DNA of 64,000 bases from Rossellomorea aquimaris (GCF_035590735.1 NZ_CP141595.1:1955001-2019000), one strand, 5' to 3'. Counted from the stretch's first letter, positions 41,052 to 49,504 are shown. Notes: generated from the sequence alone by a model not told the origin. Numbers and translations: made by a program.

Positions 41052-42093
41052 TCGATTAACAAATATATTAATCCCGGTTATTTCGGTCCTTTTAGGAATT
41101 ATTGTCGGAACCATTATTATGCTTGTGAGTGGATATGATCCTATTGCAGGATATTCTGCACTTTGGCAAGGTATTTTCGGAGAGATCTACTATGTAGGGG
41201 AAACAATTCGTCAAGTGACTCCATACATTCTGGCAGGATTGGCTGTTGCCTTTGCATTCAGAACCGGGTTGTTCAATATCGGGGTCGAAGGACAACTGAT
41301 TGTAGGGTGGCTTGCTGCAGTATGGGTAGGGGTCGCTTTCGATGAGTTACCTAAGATCATACACTTACCGCTTGCTGTAATCGCAGCGGCATTAGCTGGC
41401 GCATTCTGGGGTTTCATCCCAGGACTACTGAAAGCAAGATATCGTGTACACGAAGTAATTGTTACGATCATGATGAACTATATTGCACTTCACGTAACGA
41501 ATGCGATTATCCGTGATGTATTGACGGAGCGCAAAGATCGTACGGACTATATCGCAGAGACGGCTTCATTAAAGTCTCCTTTCTTTGAGGCCTTAACGGA
41601 TTACTCAAGACTGCATTGGGGGATCTTCATTGCCCTTCTGTGTGTATTCATCATGTGGTTCCTTTTAGAGAAAACGACTCGTGGATATGAACTGCGTTCA
41701 GTAGGCTTTAACCAGCATGCTTCTCAATACGCAGGAATGAACGTAAATGGAAATATCATTCTTTCTATGGTCATCTCTGGAGCATTTGCCGGACTCGCAG
41801 GTGCTATGGAAGGTTTGGGTACATTTGGCTACGCTTCGATCAAAGGTGGATTTACAGGGGTCGGTTTCGACGGGATCGCTGTAGCCTTATTGGGAGGAAA
41901 TGTTGCCATCGGTGTTGTGTTCGCAGCACTATTATTTGGAGGGCTAAAAGTAGGTGCATTGAATATGCCTCTTGAAGCAGGCATTCCAAATGAACTGGTA
42001 GACATCATCATTGCCCTTATTATTTTCTTTGTAGCATCTGGTTATATGATACGATATCTGATTCAACGATTTAGTAAGAAGGGGGTGAAATAA
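41044..42093 (+). CDS. nupP: Nucleoside ABC transporter permease 1
   Basis: 349 residues, about eight to nine membrane helices. The family segments IREVTPYILAGLAVAFAFRTGLFNIG-like sequence and VEGQLIVGWLAA near residues 58-95, and GAFAGLAGAMEGLGTFGY further on, match the BPD_transp_2 (LivH/RbsC-like) nucleoside permeases. It pairs with NupQ as the heterodimeric channel. The ATG lies inside the end of nupO, and the stop is directly followed by the nupQ start. Confidence 0.94.
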   Translation: MSNRLTNILIPVISVLLGIIVGTIIMLVSGYDPIAGYSALWQGIFGEIYYVGETIRQVTPYILAGLAVAFAFRTGLFNIGVEGQLIVGWLAAVWVGVAFDELPKIIHLPLAVIAAALAGAFWGFIPGLLKARYRVHEVIVTIMMNYIALHVTNAIIRDVLTERKDRTDYIAETASLKSPFFEALTDYSRLHWGIFIALLCVFIMWFLLEKTTRGYELRSVGFNQHASQYAGMNVNGNIILSMVISGAFAGLAGAMEGLGTFGYASIKGGFTGVGFDGIAVALLGGNVAIGVVFAALLFGGLKVGALNMPLEAGIPNELVDIIIALIIFFVASGYMIRYLIQRFSKKGVK

Positions 42094-43053
42094 GTGGGCT
42101 TTATCGATATCTTAACAATCCTTATTCCATCAACATTATTGTGGGCATCACCACTTATTTTCACTGCATTAGGCGGAGCGTTCTCAGAACGTTCTGGTGT
42201 GGTTAACATCGGGCTTGAAGGATTAATGGTCATTGGTGCTTTCTCAAGCATCGTTTTCAACTTGGCGTTTGCCGAAACATTCGGAGCGGCAACACCTTGG
42301 GTAGCCCTGCTTATAGCCATGGTCATGGGGGCGTTACTCGCCGTACTCCATGCGGTTGCTTCTATTACATTCCGGGCCGATCAGGTAGTGTCCGGAGTGG
42401 CAATCAATCTGCTTGCCATCGGGTTAACTCTTTTCTTAGTCAAACGTATTTACGGAAAAGGTCAAACAGACATCATTTCTGAAGGCTTTGGAAAAGTGGA
42501 TGTACCGTTCCTTAACAAAATTCCGGTGATTGGAGATATTTTCTTCTCCAACACTTACTGGCCACCATTTGTAGCCATTCTTGTGTCTGTCATTGTTTGG
42601 TTCATTATGTTTAAGACGCCATTCGGTCTCAGATTGCGTTCAGTCGGTGAGCATCCAATGGCTGCCGACACAATGGGAATCAACGTAACGAAAATGCGCT
42701 ATATCGGCGTCATCATTTCCGGAGCTTTTGCAGGAGTAGGTGGAGGAGTATATGCCCAGTCCATCTCCTCGGACTTTAGTCATGCAACGATAAGCGGACA
42801 GGGATTCATGGCCTTAGCTGCATTGATCTTCGGTAAGTGGCATCCGCTTGGCGCAATGGGTGCGGCATTATTCTTTGGATTCGCTCAAAGCTTAAGTATC
42901 ATCGGATCGAGTATTCCGTTATTTGAAAACATTCCGAGTGTATATCTGCTAATCGCACCGTACGTATTAACAATCCTTGCACTTACAGGATTCATCGGCC
43001 GTGCAGATGCACCTAAAGCACTTGGTACACCGTATATCAAAGGAAATCGTTAA
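42094..43053 (+). CDS. nupQ: Nucleoside ABC transporter permease 2
   Basis: 319 residues, multi-helix membrane protein of the BPD_transp_2 family. PLIFTALGGAFSERSGVVNIGLEGLMVIGA near the N-terminus and ISGAFAGVGGGVYAQSISSDFSH are typical. The GTG start at 42094 abuts the nupP stop codon, with AGGGGGTGA upstream. It is the last gene of the ymfC-nupNOPQ set and is followed by a strong terminator. Confidence 0.94.
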   Translation: MGFIDILTILIPSTLLWASPLIFTALGGAFSERSGVVNIGLEGLMVIGAFSSIVFNLAFAETFGAATPWVALLIAMVMGALLAVLHAVASITFRADQVVSGVAINLLAIGLTLFLVKRIYGKGQTDIISEGFGKVDVPFLNKIPVIGDIFFSNTYWPPFVAILVSVIVWFIMFKTPFGLRLRSVGEHPMAADTMGINVTKMRYIGVIISGAFAGVGGGVYAQSISSDFSHATISGQGFMALAALIFGKWHPLGAMGAALFFGFAQSLSIIGSSIPLFENIPSVYLLIAPYVLTILALTGFIGRADAPKALGTPYIKGNR

Positions 43054-43078
43054 ATATACAATAAGCACGAATCTAGAT

Positions 43079-43112
43079 AGGTATCTCGACATTCCGAGGT
43101 ACCTTTTTTTGT
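43079..43112 (+). terminator. Intrinsic terminator after nupQ
   Basis: AGGTATCTCG / CGAGGTACCT (one wobble) with a six-base loop and a run of T. Confidence 0.9.
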
Positions 43113-43145
43113 GGTGTTAAGTTGGTATTTAACATTAGAAAGTAG

Positions 43146-43190
43146 TAGCTGATTTCCGGTTGCGCCTCCGGGGTCCTACCTGTTCAGCTA
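43146..43190. repeat. TAGCTGA...TCAGCTA intergenic element
   Basis: Seven-base inverted arms (43146-43152 and 43184-43190) enclose a GC-rich core with CTCCGGGGTCCTACCTG. Its left flank AGTAGTAGC and core resemble the shorter element at 23428-23460. Confidence 0.45.
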
Positions 43191-43386
43191 TTCCCATTAG
43201 AATCCTGCACCCAGAATCAACTTTCTAAGCATGTTTCTTTAAAAAGAAAAAATAAAATAGAAAACTTTTAGCAAGCAACCTCTTTTTAAGGTGAGTATAG
43301 GTTAATTTCCTTATGAAAAGGAGTTCTGTTTTCTTACTTTAATTGTTTATTCACACCTTTTGGATCTATCACGAAAATCTCGTGAA

Positions 43387-43473
43387 GATGGTTAGTGGAA
43401 CTGCGTATACTCCTGCCGAAGTACGGTCGTGCCGAGACCCCGGAAGCGAAGCTGAGCAGTTCCCCTAACCATC
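43387..43473. repeat. Hairpin-forming intergenic repeat element
   Basis: GATGGTTAGTGGAACTGC (43387-43404) and GCAGTTCCCCTAACCATC (43456-43473) are inverted arms matching at 17 of 18 positions. The 51-base GC-rich core has CTCCTGCCGAAGTACGG and GTGCCGAGACCCCGGAAGCG, reminiscent of a repeat common in intergenic regions of Bacillus genomes. It codes for nothing and looks like a MITE- or REP-like remnant. Confidence 0.6.
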
Positions 43474-43653
43474 CACCGCACACTGATTGACAGAGCCCAG
43501 GCAGAGCTTATGTTGAAAAACATCAATCTTTGATAAAAGAGATTAGTGAAAACAAAAAAATGAAACATATTGAATATTTTCTATACATATACTAGTTTAC
43601 TCTATGGGTATTTTTCCAATAGAGGAAGATGCTTGAAATCAACATATCACTAC

Positions 43654-43683
43654 ATGTATAGTTATACATAAATACCGTACAAT
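43654..43683 (+). promoter_or_regulatory. Possible regulated promoter of ymfF
   Basis: TACAAT at 43678-43683 could be a -10; the -35 position falls in the left arm of the palindrome ATGTATA-GT-TATACAT. The -35 hexamer is poor (TGTATA), so an activator or repressor is plausible. Confidence 0.3.
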
Positions 43684-43748
43684 AAAGGTGTTTATAACTT
43701 TTTTGATTTCAAAAATGACGGAAGTGTGGAACTAAGGAGGACGGTTCG

Positions 43749-45023
43749 ATGACAGCCATAAATGAAGTAGTAAAGAAGAAACAGGGGTACACGCTACATA
43801 TCGTTCAAACGGATAAGTATAAAACCAACAGTCTGATCTTGAAAATGAAAGCTCCATTAGATCAAGAAACAGTGACCTTACGCGGATTACTCCCTCATGT
43901 GATGCAAAGCAGTACAAAGACCTATCCAAGTACAACGGAATTACGATCCTACCTGGATGAATTATATGGCGCGAATTTTTATACGGATTTAGGTAAAAAA
44001 GGTGAGTACCACGTGGTCAGCATGTCAGTTGAAATCGCCAACGAAAAGTTTTTAAGGGACTCAGAGCCTTTACTTCAAAAAGGAATAGAATTTTTAGCAG
44101 ACGTCCTGCAAAATCCTCATATTGAAAATAACGAATTCGATAAGAAAACGGTCGAAAAAGAAAAACGAAACCAGAAGGTAAGAATACAGGCAGTATATGA
44201 CGATAAAATGCGCTACGCGAATTCCCGGCTTGTAGAGGAAATGTGTAAGGGAGAGCGTTTTGCCCTTCATGTTAATGGCATTAGTGAAGAAGTAGAGTCC
44301 ATAACGGCCAAGAGTTTATATGAATATTATCAAAATGTCATGAATGAAGATCAATTCGATCTTTATGTCATCGGCGATGTAGATGTTGCGGAAGTTGAAA
44401 ATCTGTGTGATCAACTCCTCCAATTAAACGAACGTACCCCTCTCGAAGTCGATTCATCGGAAGTTGAACAAAAAGAAAGGGAAAACGTCGTGAAAGAGAA
44501 GCAGGATGTGAAGCAAGGTAAGCTTAATATGGGCTACCGCACACATACACAATATGGCGATGATGATTACTTTGCCCTTCAGGTGTTCAATGGCATATTC
44601 GGTGGATTTTCTCATTCTAAATTGTTCATAAATGTGAGGGAAAAAGCGAGCTTAGCCTACTATGCAGCGAGTAGACTAGAAAGTCATAAAGGGTTATTGA
44701 TGGTTATGTCCGGCATAGAATTTGAGAAATATGATCAAGCAGTCGGAATCATAAATGATCAGCTGCAAGCCATGAAGGATGGAGACTTTACGGATGGTGA
44801 GATCGAACAAACGAAAGCGGTCATCCGCAATCAACTGCTTGAAACCATTGATACGTCCCGTGGGTTGGTTGAGGTCCTTTATCATAATGCTGTCGCTCAT
44901 GAAGAAATTAATTTAAAACACTGGCTTGATGAAATCGAGAAAACGACGAAAGAAGACATCGTGAAAGCAGCAAATAAAGTCGAACTTGATACCATCTACT
45001 TTTTAACAGGAATGGAGGGATAA
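43749..45023 (+). CDS. ymfF: M16-like protein YmfF (EF-P modification-associated, inactive subunit)
   Basis: 424 residues, M16 peptidase fold but without the HxxEH zinc motif; the matching position reads GLLPHVMQSST. The later REKASLAYYAASRLESHKG segment is preserved. Such proteins act as non-catalytic partners of an active M16 subunit, here YmfH encoded next. The ymfF-ymfH-ymfI set is linked in B. subtilis to 5-aminopentanol modification of EF-P. ATG 43749 follows AAGGAGG; the stop overlaps the next gene. Confidence 0.9.
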   Translation: MTAINEVVKKKQGYTLHIVQTDKYKTNSLILKMKAPLDQETVTLRGLLPHVMQSSTKTYPSTTELRSYLDELYGANFYTDLGKKGEYHVVSMSVEIANEKFLRDSEPLLQKGIEFLADVLQNPHIENNEFDKKTVEKEKRNQKVRIQAVYDDKMRYANSRLVEEMCKGERFALHVNGISEEVESITAKSLYEYYQNVMNEDQFDLYVIGDVDVAEVENLCDQLLQLNERTPLEVDSSEVEQKERENVVKEKQDVKQGKLNMGYRTHTQYGDDDYFALQVFNGIFGGFSHSKLFINVREKASLAYYAASRLESHKGLLMVMSGIEFEKYDQAVGIINDQLQAMKDGDFTDGEIEQTKAVIRNQLLETIDTSRGLVEVLYHNAVAHEEINLKHWLDEIEKTTKEDIVKAANKVELDTIYFLTGMEG

Positions 45024-45025
45024 TG

Positions 45026-46315
45026 ATGAAGAAAATTTCCTTCGATCAACTACAGGAAAATTTATATTATGAAAAAATGTCTAATGGACTGGATGTCTAT
45101 ATCCTCCCGAAAAAAGGATTCAATAAGACGTATGCTACGTTTACGACGAAGTACGGAAGCATCGACAATCATTTTGTCCCTCTTAACGAAGAAGGATTCG
45201 TTAAGGTTCCAGATGGAATCGCCCACTTCCTGGAGCATAAATTGTTTGAAAAGGAAGATGGTGATGTATTTCAGCAATTCAGCCGCCAGGGAGCGTCGGC
45301 TAATGCTTTCACATCGTTTACACGAACGGCTTATCTATTCTCAAGTACCACCAATGTAGAACGAAATTTAGAAACGCTTATAGACTTTGTTCAAGACCCG
45401 TATTTTACAGAAAAGACAGTGGAAAAAGAAAAAGGCATCATAGGACAGGAAATCACTATGTATGATGATAACCCAGACTGGCGATTATACTTTGGTGTGA
45501 TTCAGAATATGTACAAAAATCACCCTGTGAAGATTGATATTGCAGGAACGATTGAGTCCATCACACCAATCACGAAAGATATGTTGTATCAGTGCTATAA
45601 CACATTCTACCACCCAAGCAATATGCTTCTCTTTGTAGTGGGGGCTGTGGACCCGGATCAAATCATGAATCAGATTCGTTCGAACCAGGAAAAGAAGGAT
45701 TATGAAAAAATGCCTGAGATCAAGCGGAGATTTGATGAAGAACCAGAAGCGGTTGCTGAGAAGAAGCAGGTCCTTAAGATGAATGTACAAAGCCCTAAGT
45801 GCCTGGTAGGTCTTAAGGCGCCTGAACCACATCAGCAAGGCAAGGAAATGCTTAGACAAGAGCTTTCGATGAACGTTTTCCTGGATATGTTATTTGGTAA
45901 AAGCTCTACGTATTATTCTGAACTATACAATGATGGCTTGATTGATGAAACATTCCACTATGACTATACACAAGAAAATGGCTTTGGATTCCTAACCGTC
46001 GGCGGGGATACGGAAAAGCCGGATATCCTTGCCGAGAAGGTCCAATCGCTGCTACTTAAAGCCAAACAAGAATCTCTCTTTACAGAAGAGGGATTAGAAA
46101 GAACGAAGAAAAAGAAAATTGGTGCGTTTTTACGTGCCATTAATTCTCCTGAGTTTATAGCAAATCAATTCACACGCTATGCTTTTAACGAAATGGATCT
46201 TTTTGAGGTCGTACCTACACTTGAATCATTAAAGTATGATGATATTCAAACCGTTGCGAGTACCATAATTAGTGAAGAGCGCTTTACTGTGTGTCAAGTA
46301 GTTCCAAAATCATAA
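45026..46315 (+). CDS. ymfH: M16 family metallopeptidase YmfH (active subunit)
   Basis: 429 residues. The zinc motif HFLEH with following KLFEKEDGDVFQQFSRQGAS is intact near residue 69, and the second glutamate lies in GIIGQEITMYDDNP. It is predicted to be the catalytic partner of YmfF and is annotated as EF-P modification-associated in related genomes. Two adjacent ATG codons are possible; 45026 has better spacing from GGAGGG (45014-45019) than 45023, which overlaps the ymfF stop. Confidence 0.92.
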   Translation: MKKISFDQLQENLYYEKMSNGLDVYILPKKGFNKTYATFTTKYGSIDNHFVPLNEEGFVKVPDGIAHFLEHKLFEKEDGDVFQQFSRQGASANAFTSFTRTAYLFSSTTNVERNLETLIDFVQDPYFTEKTVEKEKGIIGQEITMYDDNPDWRLYFGVIQNMYKNHPVKIDIAGTIESITPITKDMLYQCYNTFYHPSNMLLFVVGAVDPDQIMNQIRSNQEKKDYEKMPEIKRRFDEEPEAVAEKKQVLKMNVQSPKCLVGLKAPEPHQQGKEMLRQELSMNVFLDMLFGKSSTYYSELYNDGLIDETFHYDYTQENGFGFLTVGGDTEKPDILAEKVQSLLLKAKQESLFTEEGLERTKKKKIGAFLRAINSPEFIANQFTRYAFNEMDLFEVVPTLESLKYDDIQTVASTIISEERFTVCQVVPKS

Positions 46316-46318
46316 TAT

Positions 46319-46356
46319 CGGAGGGAGCTGCCCAGGGGGTAGTTCCTCTCTTTATG
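46319..46356 (+). terminator. Weak hairpin between ymfH and ymfI
   Basis: GGAGGGAGCTGCCC can pair with GGGGTAGTTCCTC using wobbles; only a short T-rich tail follows. Confidence 0.4.
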
Positions 46357-46377
46357 TAGACGTTGAGGTGGAAACAG

Positions 46378-47094
46378 ATGAAATATGCATTAATAACAGG
46401 GGCTTCAGGGGGAATCGGGAGCAGTACGGCTTTAAGCTTGGCAGAACAGGGATGGAATTTATATTTACATTATCATTCGAATGAAAAAGCTATAGGAGAG
46501 CTGCTACATAAGATTGAAAAGTTTGGGGTGGAGGCCATCCCCATTCAGGCGAATCTTGCCCTCCCGAGAGAAGTCGGGAGTCTCGTGAACAGTATCTTCC
46601 AACTTGATGCCATTATTTATAGTAGTGGGAATTCAAGCTGGGGAATGTTTCAAGATCAGACTGAAGAAGAGGTGGACTATTTGATCAACGTTCATGTGAA
46701 AAGTCCTTTACTCCTTATTCAAAAGTTATTGCCAAAGCTGATAGAACGTAAGGGGAGCATTGTAATGGTAAGCTCCATATGGGGACAAATAGGCGCAGCA
46801 TGTGAGGTCGTCTATTCAACTGTTAAGGGGGCGCAATTGGCATTTGTGAAATCATTGAGTAAGGAGCTTGCTCTAAGCGGGGTAAGAATCAATGCAATCG
46901 CTCCAGGAGCAGTTGATACATCGATGATGAGTTCGTTTTCTGAAGGGGAACTCCAAGCTCTTCGGGATGAGATTCCAATGGGTCGTCTAGCTCAGGCGGA
47001 TGAAATTGCCGACTCGATTCAATTTCTCACATCTGCCAAAGCCTCTTATATAACGGGTCAAACCATTTCCATCAATGGTGGATGGCATACATGA
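46378..47094 (+). CDS. ymfI: SDR oxidoreductase YmfI (EF-P 5-aminopentanone reductase)
   Basis: 238 residues. Classical short-chain dehydrogenase with the cofactor motif ITGASGGIGSSTAL (residues 6-19), catalytic Ser in MVSSIWG and YSTVK. In B. subtilis YmfI reduces the 5-aminopentanone group on Lys32 of EF-P to 5-aminopentanol. Its sequence also resembles FabG 3-oxoacyl-ACP reductases, so the assignment leans on the ymfF-ymfH neighbours. ATG 46378 follows GAGGTGG; the upstream in-frame ATG at 46363 overlaps that site. Confidence 0.9.
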   Translation: MKYALITGASGGIGSSTALSLAEQGWNLYLHYHSNEKAIGELLHKIEKFGVEAIPIQANLALPREVGSLVNSIFQLDAIIYSSGNSSWGMFQDQTEEEVDYLINVHVKSPLLLIQKLLPKLIERKGSIVMVSSIWGQIGAACEVVYSTVKGAQLAFVKSLSKELALSGVRINAIAPGAVDTSMMSSFSEGELQALRDEIPMGRLAQADEIADSIQFLTSAKASYITGQTISINGGWHT

Positions 47095-47122
47095 AAAAGT
47101 TTTTTAGTCAAAAGATTAAGGC

Positions 47123-47151
47123 GAATAATTTTTCCTCCGGGATACAAACTA
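47123..47151 (+). promoter_or_regulatory. SigG/SigF-like promoter of ymfJ
   Basis: GAATA (47123-47127), a 17-base spacer and CAAACTA (47145-47151). This is one mismatch from the forespore SigG -10 CATnnTA. Confidence 0.35.
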
Positions 47152-47183
47152 AGGTTGTATTTCAATAAAGGAGGTCATGACAA

Positions 47184-47441
47184 ATGTCTGTATTAGATAA
47201 CTGGTCTGATTGGAAAAACTTCTTAGGTGACCGTCTTCACCAGGCTCAACATGGTGGAATGGAAAATGAAACGGTTTCTGACTTAGCTTACCAAATTGGT
47301 GACTACTTAGCGAATCAAGTCGAAGCTAAGAACGATCAGGAAAAAGTGTTAGCGGATTTATGGTCTGTCGCTTCTCCTGAAGAACAACATGCCATTGCGA
47401 ACATGATGGTTAAACTTGTTAATAACAATGGTACTCGTTAA
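47184..47441 (+). CDS. ymfJ: YmfJ, DUF3243 family protein
   Basis: 85 residues: VLDNWSDWKNFLGDRLHQAQHGGM and YQIGDYLANQVEAKNDQEK match DUF3243, a small all-helical protein of unknown function conserved in Bacillus. It is a single gene between a possible forespore promoter and a strong terminator. Codon use is like a well-expressed gene. ATG 47184 follows AAGGAGGT. Confidence 0.9.
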   Translation: MSVLDNWSDWKNFLGDRLHQAQHGGMENETVSDLAYQIGDYLANQVEAKNDQEKVLADLWSVASPEEQHAIANMMVKLVNNNGTR

Positions 47442-47470
47442 GGAGAGGGATTTTTCCTCTCCTTTTTCTT
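47440..47470 (+). terminator. Intrinsic terminator after ymfJ
   Basis: AAGGAGAGG / CCTCTCCTT, a perfect 9-bp stem, followed by TTTT. Confidence 0.9.
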
Positions 47471-47708
47471 ATATTTATGCTTCAAAAAGAACCACTTGAG
47501 ACAGAAGTAGTTCTTCGGATGAAGTATATACTTCTTTACGATAAACAGCCTATGAGGTATAAAATGAGAAATTGTACATATTTATGAGGTTTTGCTTTTC
47601 TATTACCGGAAAATCATATATTATAATACCTAGATGTTTAAATAATCTTTCCGAATTATGTCGATTTTTATCGAATTGAAATGTCACAGTTTTTTCAGGA
47701 GGGAACCA

Positions 47709-48500
47709 ATGGAACGCAAAGAATGGTATTTAGAATATGAAATTCAAAAAAATCGTCCAGGCCTCTTAGGTGATATTTCCTCGTTATTAGGAATGCTTTC
47801 TATAAATATAGTGACGATAAATGGAGTAGATGAAGGCAGGAGGGGAATGCTTCTCCTTGCAAACAATGATGAACAGATAACGAGGCTTGAGTCCATCTTA
47901 CAAACGATGGATACAATCAATGTAACAAAGCTCCGGGAGCCGAAATTACGGGATCGCCTTGCCGTTCGTCATGGCCGTTATATTCAGCGTGATGCCGATG
48001 ACAAGAAAACGTTTCGGTTTGTTCGTGATGAGCTGGGTTTATTAGTGGACTTTATGGCTGAACTATTTAAGCAAGAGGGACATAAGCTTGTTGGGATCAG
48101 GGGAATGCCCCGGGTAGGGAAGACCGAATCCATCGTGGCATCAAGCGTATGTGCAAATAAGAAATGGCTTTTTGTCTCTTCCACTTTATTAAAGCAGACA
48201 ATAAGAAGTAAGCTGATTGAAGACGAGTATTCATCCGAAAATCTATTTATTATTGACGGTATCGTTTCAACTCGCCGTGCAAGCGAAAAGCACTGGCAAC
48301 TAGTAAGGGAAATCATGAGATTGCCTGCTGTGAAAGTAATCGAACATCCTGATGTATTCGTTCAAAACTCTGAATATTCACTTGAAGATTTTGATTATAT
48401 CATTGAACTTAGAAACGATCCTGATGAAGAAATTACATATGAATTAGTAGAACAAAATAATCTATTTCAAAATTCCGATTTTGGAGGTTTTGATTTTTAA
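47709..48500 (+). CDS. ymfK: YmfK, DUF3388 protein with ACT-like and P-loop-like parts
   Basis: 263 residues. The first 75 residues (WYLEYEIQKNRPGLLGDISSLLGMLSINIVTINGV) look like an ACT-type small-molecule domain. The remainder has GMPRVGKTESIVAS, which fits a Walker A loop, and LFIIDGIV, which could serve as Walker B. The family is DUF3388; its function is unknown. ATG 47709 follows AGGAGGG; the reading frame is open further upstream but without a better start. It lies 19 bases before rodZ-like ymfM. Confidence 0.88.
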   Translation: MERKEWYLEYEIQKNRPGLLGDISSLLGMLSINIVTINGVDEGRRGMLLLANNDEQITRLESILQTMDTINVTKLREPKLRDRLAVRHGRYIQRDADDKKTFRFVRDELGLLVDFMAELFKQEGHKLVGIRGMPRVGKTESIVASSVCANKKWLFVSSTLLKQTIRSKLIEDEYSSENLFIIDGIVSTRRASEKHWQLVREIMRLPAVKVIEHPDVFVQNSEYSLEDFDYIIELRNDPDEEITYELVEQNNLFQNSDFGGFDF

Positions 48501-48519
48501 TATTGGAAGGTGTTAAGTG

Positions 48520-49422
48520 GTGACGGAATTAGGAAGTCGTTTAAAGGAAGCCCGTGAAGTTAAAGGTTACAGCCTCGATGATTTACAAAGAATAACTAAA
48601 ATTCAAAAACGCTATTTGATCGGAATAGAAGAAGGCTCGTATGACGCGATGCCCGGGAAGTTCTACGTGCGTGCATTTATTAAACAGTATTGTGAAGCGG
48701 TCGGTCTTCCTTCTGAAGTGATTTTTGAGGAGCATAAGGAAGAAATTCCGACAACGTATGAAGATGAAATCCCGGTCTCCCTTTCCAGGGTTCAGTCAAG
48801 AAAGTCTGTATCTGAAAGCTCTACAAAGGTATTTGACTTCGTGCCTAAACTGCTTATAGCCCTGTTTGTTATTGGTGCCTTGATTGCCGTATGGGTATTC
48901 TGGCAAGGGAAAGTAGGGGATAAAGCCCCTGAGACACAACCTTCAGAAAATCAGGAGCAAGTCGCTGTAGATGAGAATCAAACGGCTGAAAGTGAAGAGC
49001 CTGAAGAAGAAACCAATGATAAAGAAGGAACAGGAGAAAGTAAATCTTCAGAAGATGAAAAGGCTAAGGAAGAAAAAGAACAAAAACCAGAACAATCATT
49101 AGAAGCAGTGAATTCTTCAGACTATAAAACGACGTATGAATTGAAAAATGCAGAAGAGTTCAAGCTGCAATTGTCAGCTAAGGGAGACACCTGGGTAAAA
49201 GTCTTTAATACCGACGAGCAAGTTTTGTTTGAAGGACTACTAAAACAGGGTAATAAAAAGGACTTTGACTTTTCCGGCGAAAAACAGGCATACATCATCA
49301 TAGGGGATGCTTCGAACACGGATATAAGTGTGAACGGCAAACAACTTGAGTATAAAATCTCTCCAACGGATGTCGTAAGGCAGGATATTATTATCAATTA
49401 CGAACCACAATCAGCGCAATAA
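48520..49422 (+). CDS. ymfM: RodZ family cytoskeletal/cell-shape protein (YmfM)
   Basis: 300 residues. An N-terminal helix-turn-helix (LGSRLKEAREVKGYSLDDLQ, residues 4-75) is followed by one membrane helix (LLIALFVIGALIAVWVFW, about 108-126), a long Glu-rich linker, and a C-terminal DUF4115 beta domain ending TDVVRQDIIINYE. This is the RodZ layout; RodZ links MreB to the membrane and to wall synthesis. GTG 48520 has the better spacing from AAGGTG; 48517 is possible. pgsA follows. Confidence 0.92.
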   Translation: MTELGSRLKEAREVKGYSLDDLQRITKIQKRYLIGIEEGSYDAMPGKFYVRAFIKQYCEAVGLPSEVIFEEHKEEIPTTYEDEIPVSLSRVQSRKSVSESSTKVFDFVPKLLIALFVIGALIAVWVFWQGKVGDKAPETQPSENQEQVAVDENQTAESEEPEEETNDKEGTGESKSSEDEKAKEEKEQKPEQSLEAVNSSDYKTTYELKNAEEFKLQLSAKGDTWVKVFNTDEQVLFEGLLKQGNKKDFDFSGEKQAYIIIGDASNTDISVNGKQLEYKISPTDVVRQDIIINYEPQSAQ

Positions 49423-49430
49423 ATGAAATG

Positions 49431-49456
49431 AGGGGAGTTTTAATAACTCCTTTTTC
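49431..49456 (+). terminator. Intrinsic terminator after ymfM
   Basis: GGAGTT / AACTCC stem followed by TTTTTCTT. Confidence 0.75.
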
Positions 49457-49504
49457 TTACATACTATAGTTAGAACGTGTTTTTTAAGTATTGGAGGTAG
49501 AAAG

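Larger units (their letters stand above)
43054..43748. other. Long gene-free stretch between nupQ and ymfF
   Basis: About 700 bases without a credible gene. It contains the nupQ terminator, a TAGCTGA...TCAGCTA element with a GC-rich core (43146-43190), a long hairpin repeat (43387-43473), and near ymfF a palindrome ATGTATA-GT-TATACAT (43654-43669) beside a possible -10 TACAAT (43678-43683). GC-rich islands in an AT-rich spacer suggest remains of mobile or repetitive elements. Confidence 0.6.

Noticed and set aside
37428..43053. Integrated mobile element carrying the nup genes
   Set aside because: No integrase, transposase, attachment-site duplication or composition shift was seen around the block; simple rearrangement explains it as well.
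43054..43748. CRISPR array or tRNA gene in the long spacer
   Set aside because: No regularly spaced direct repeats and no cloverleaf were seen; the GC-rich parts are inverted-repeat elements.
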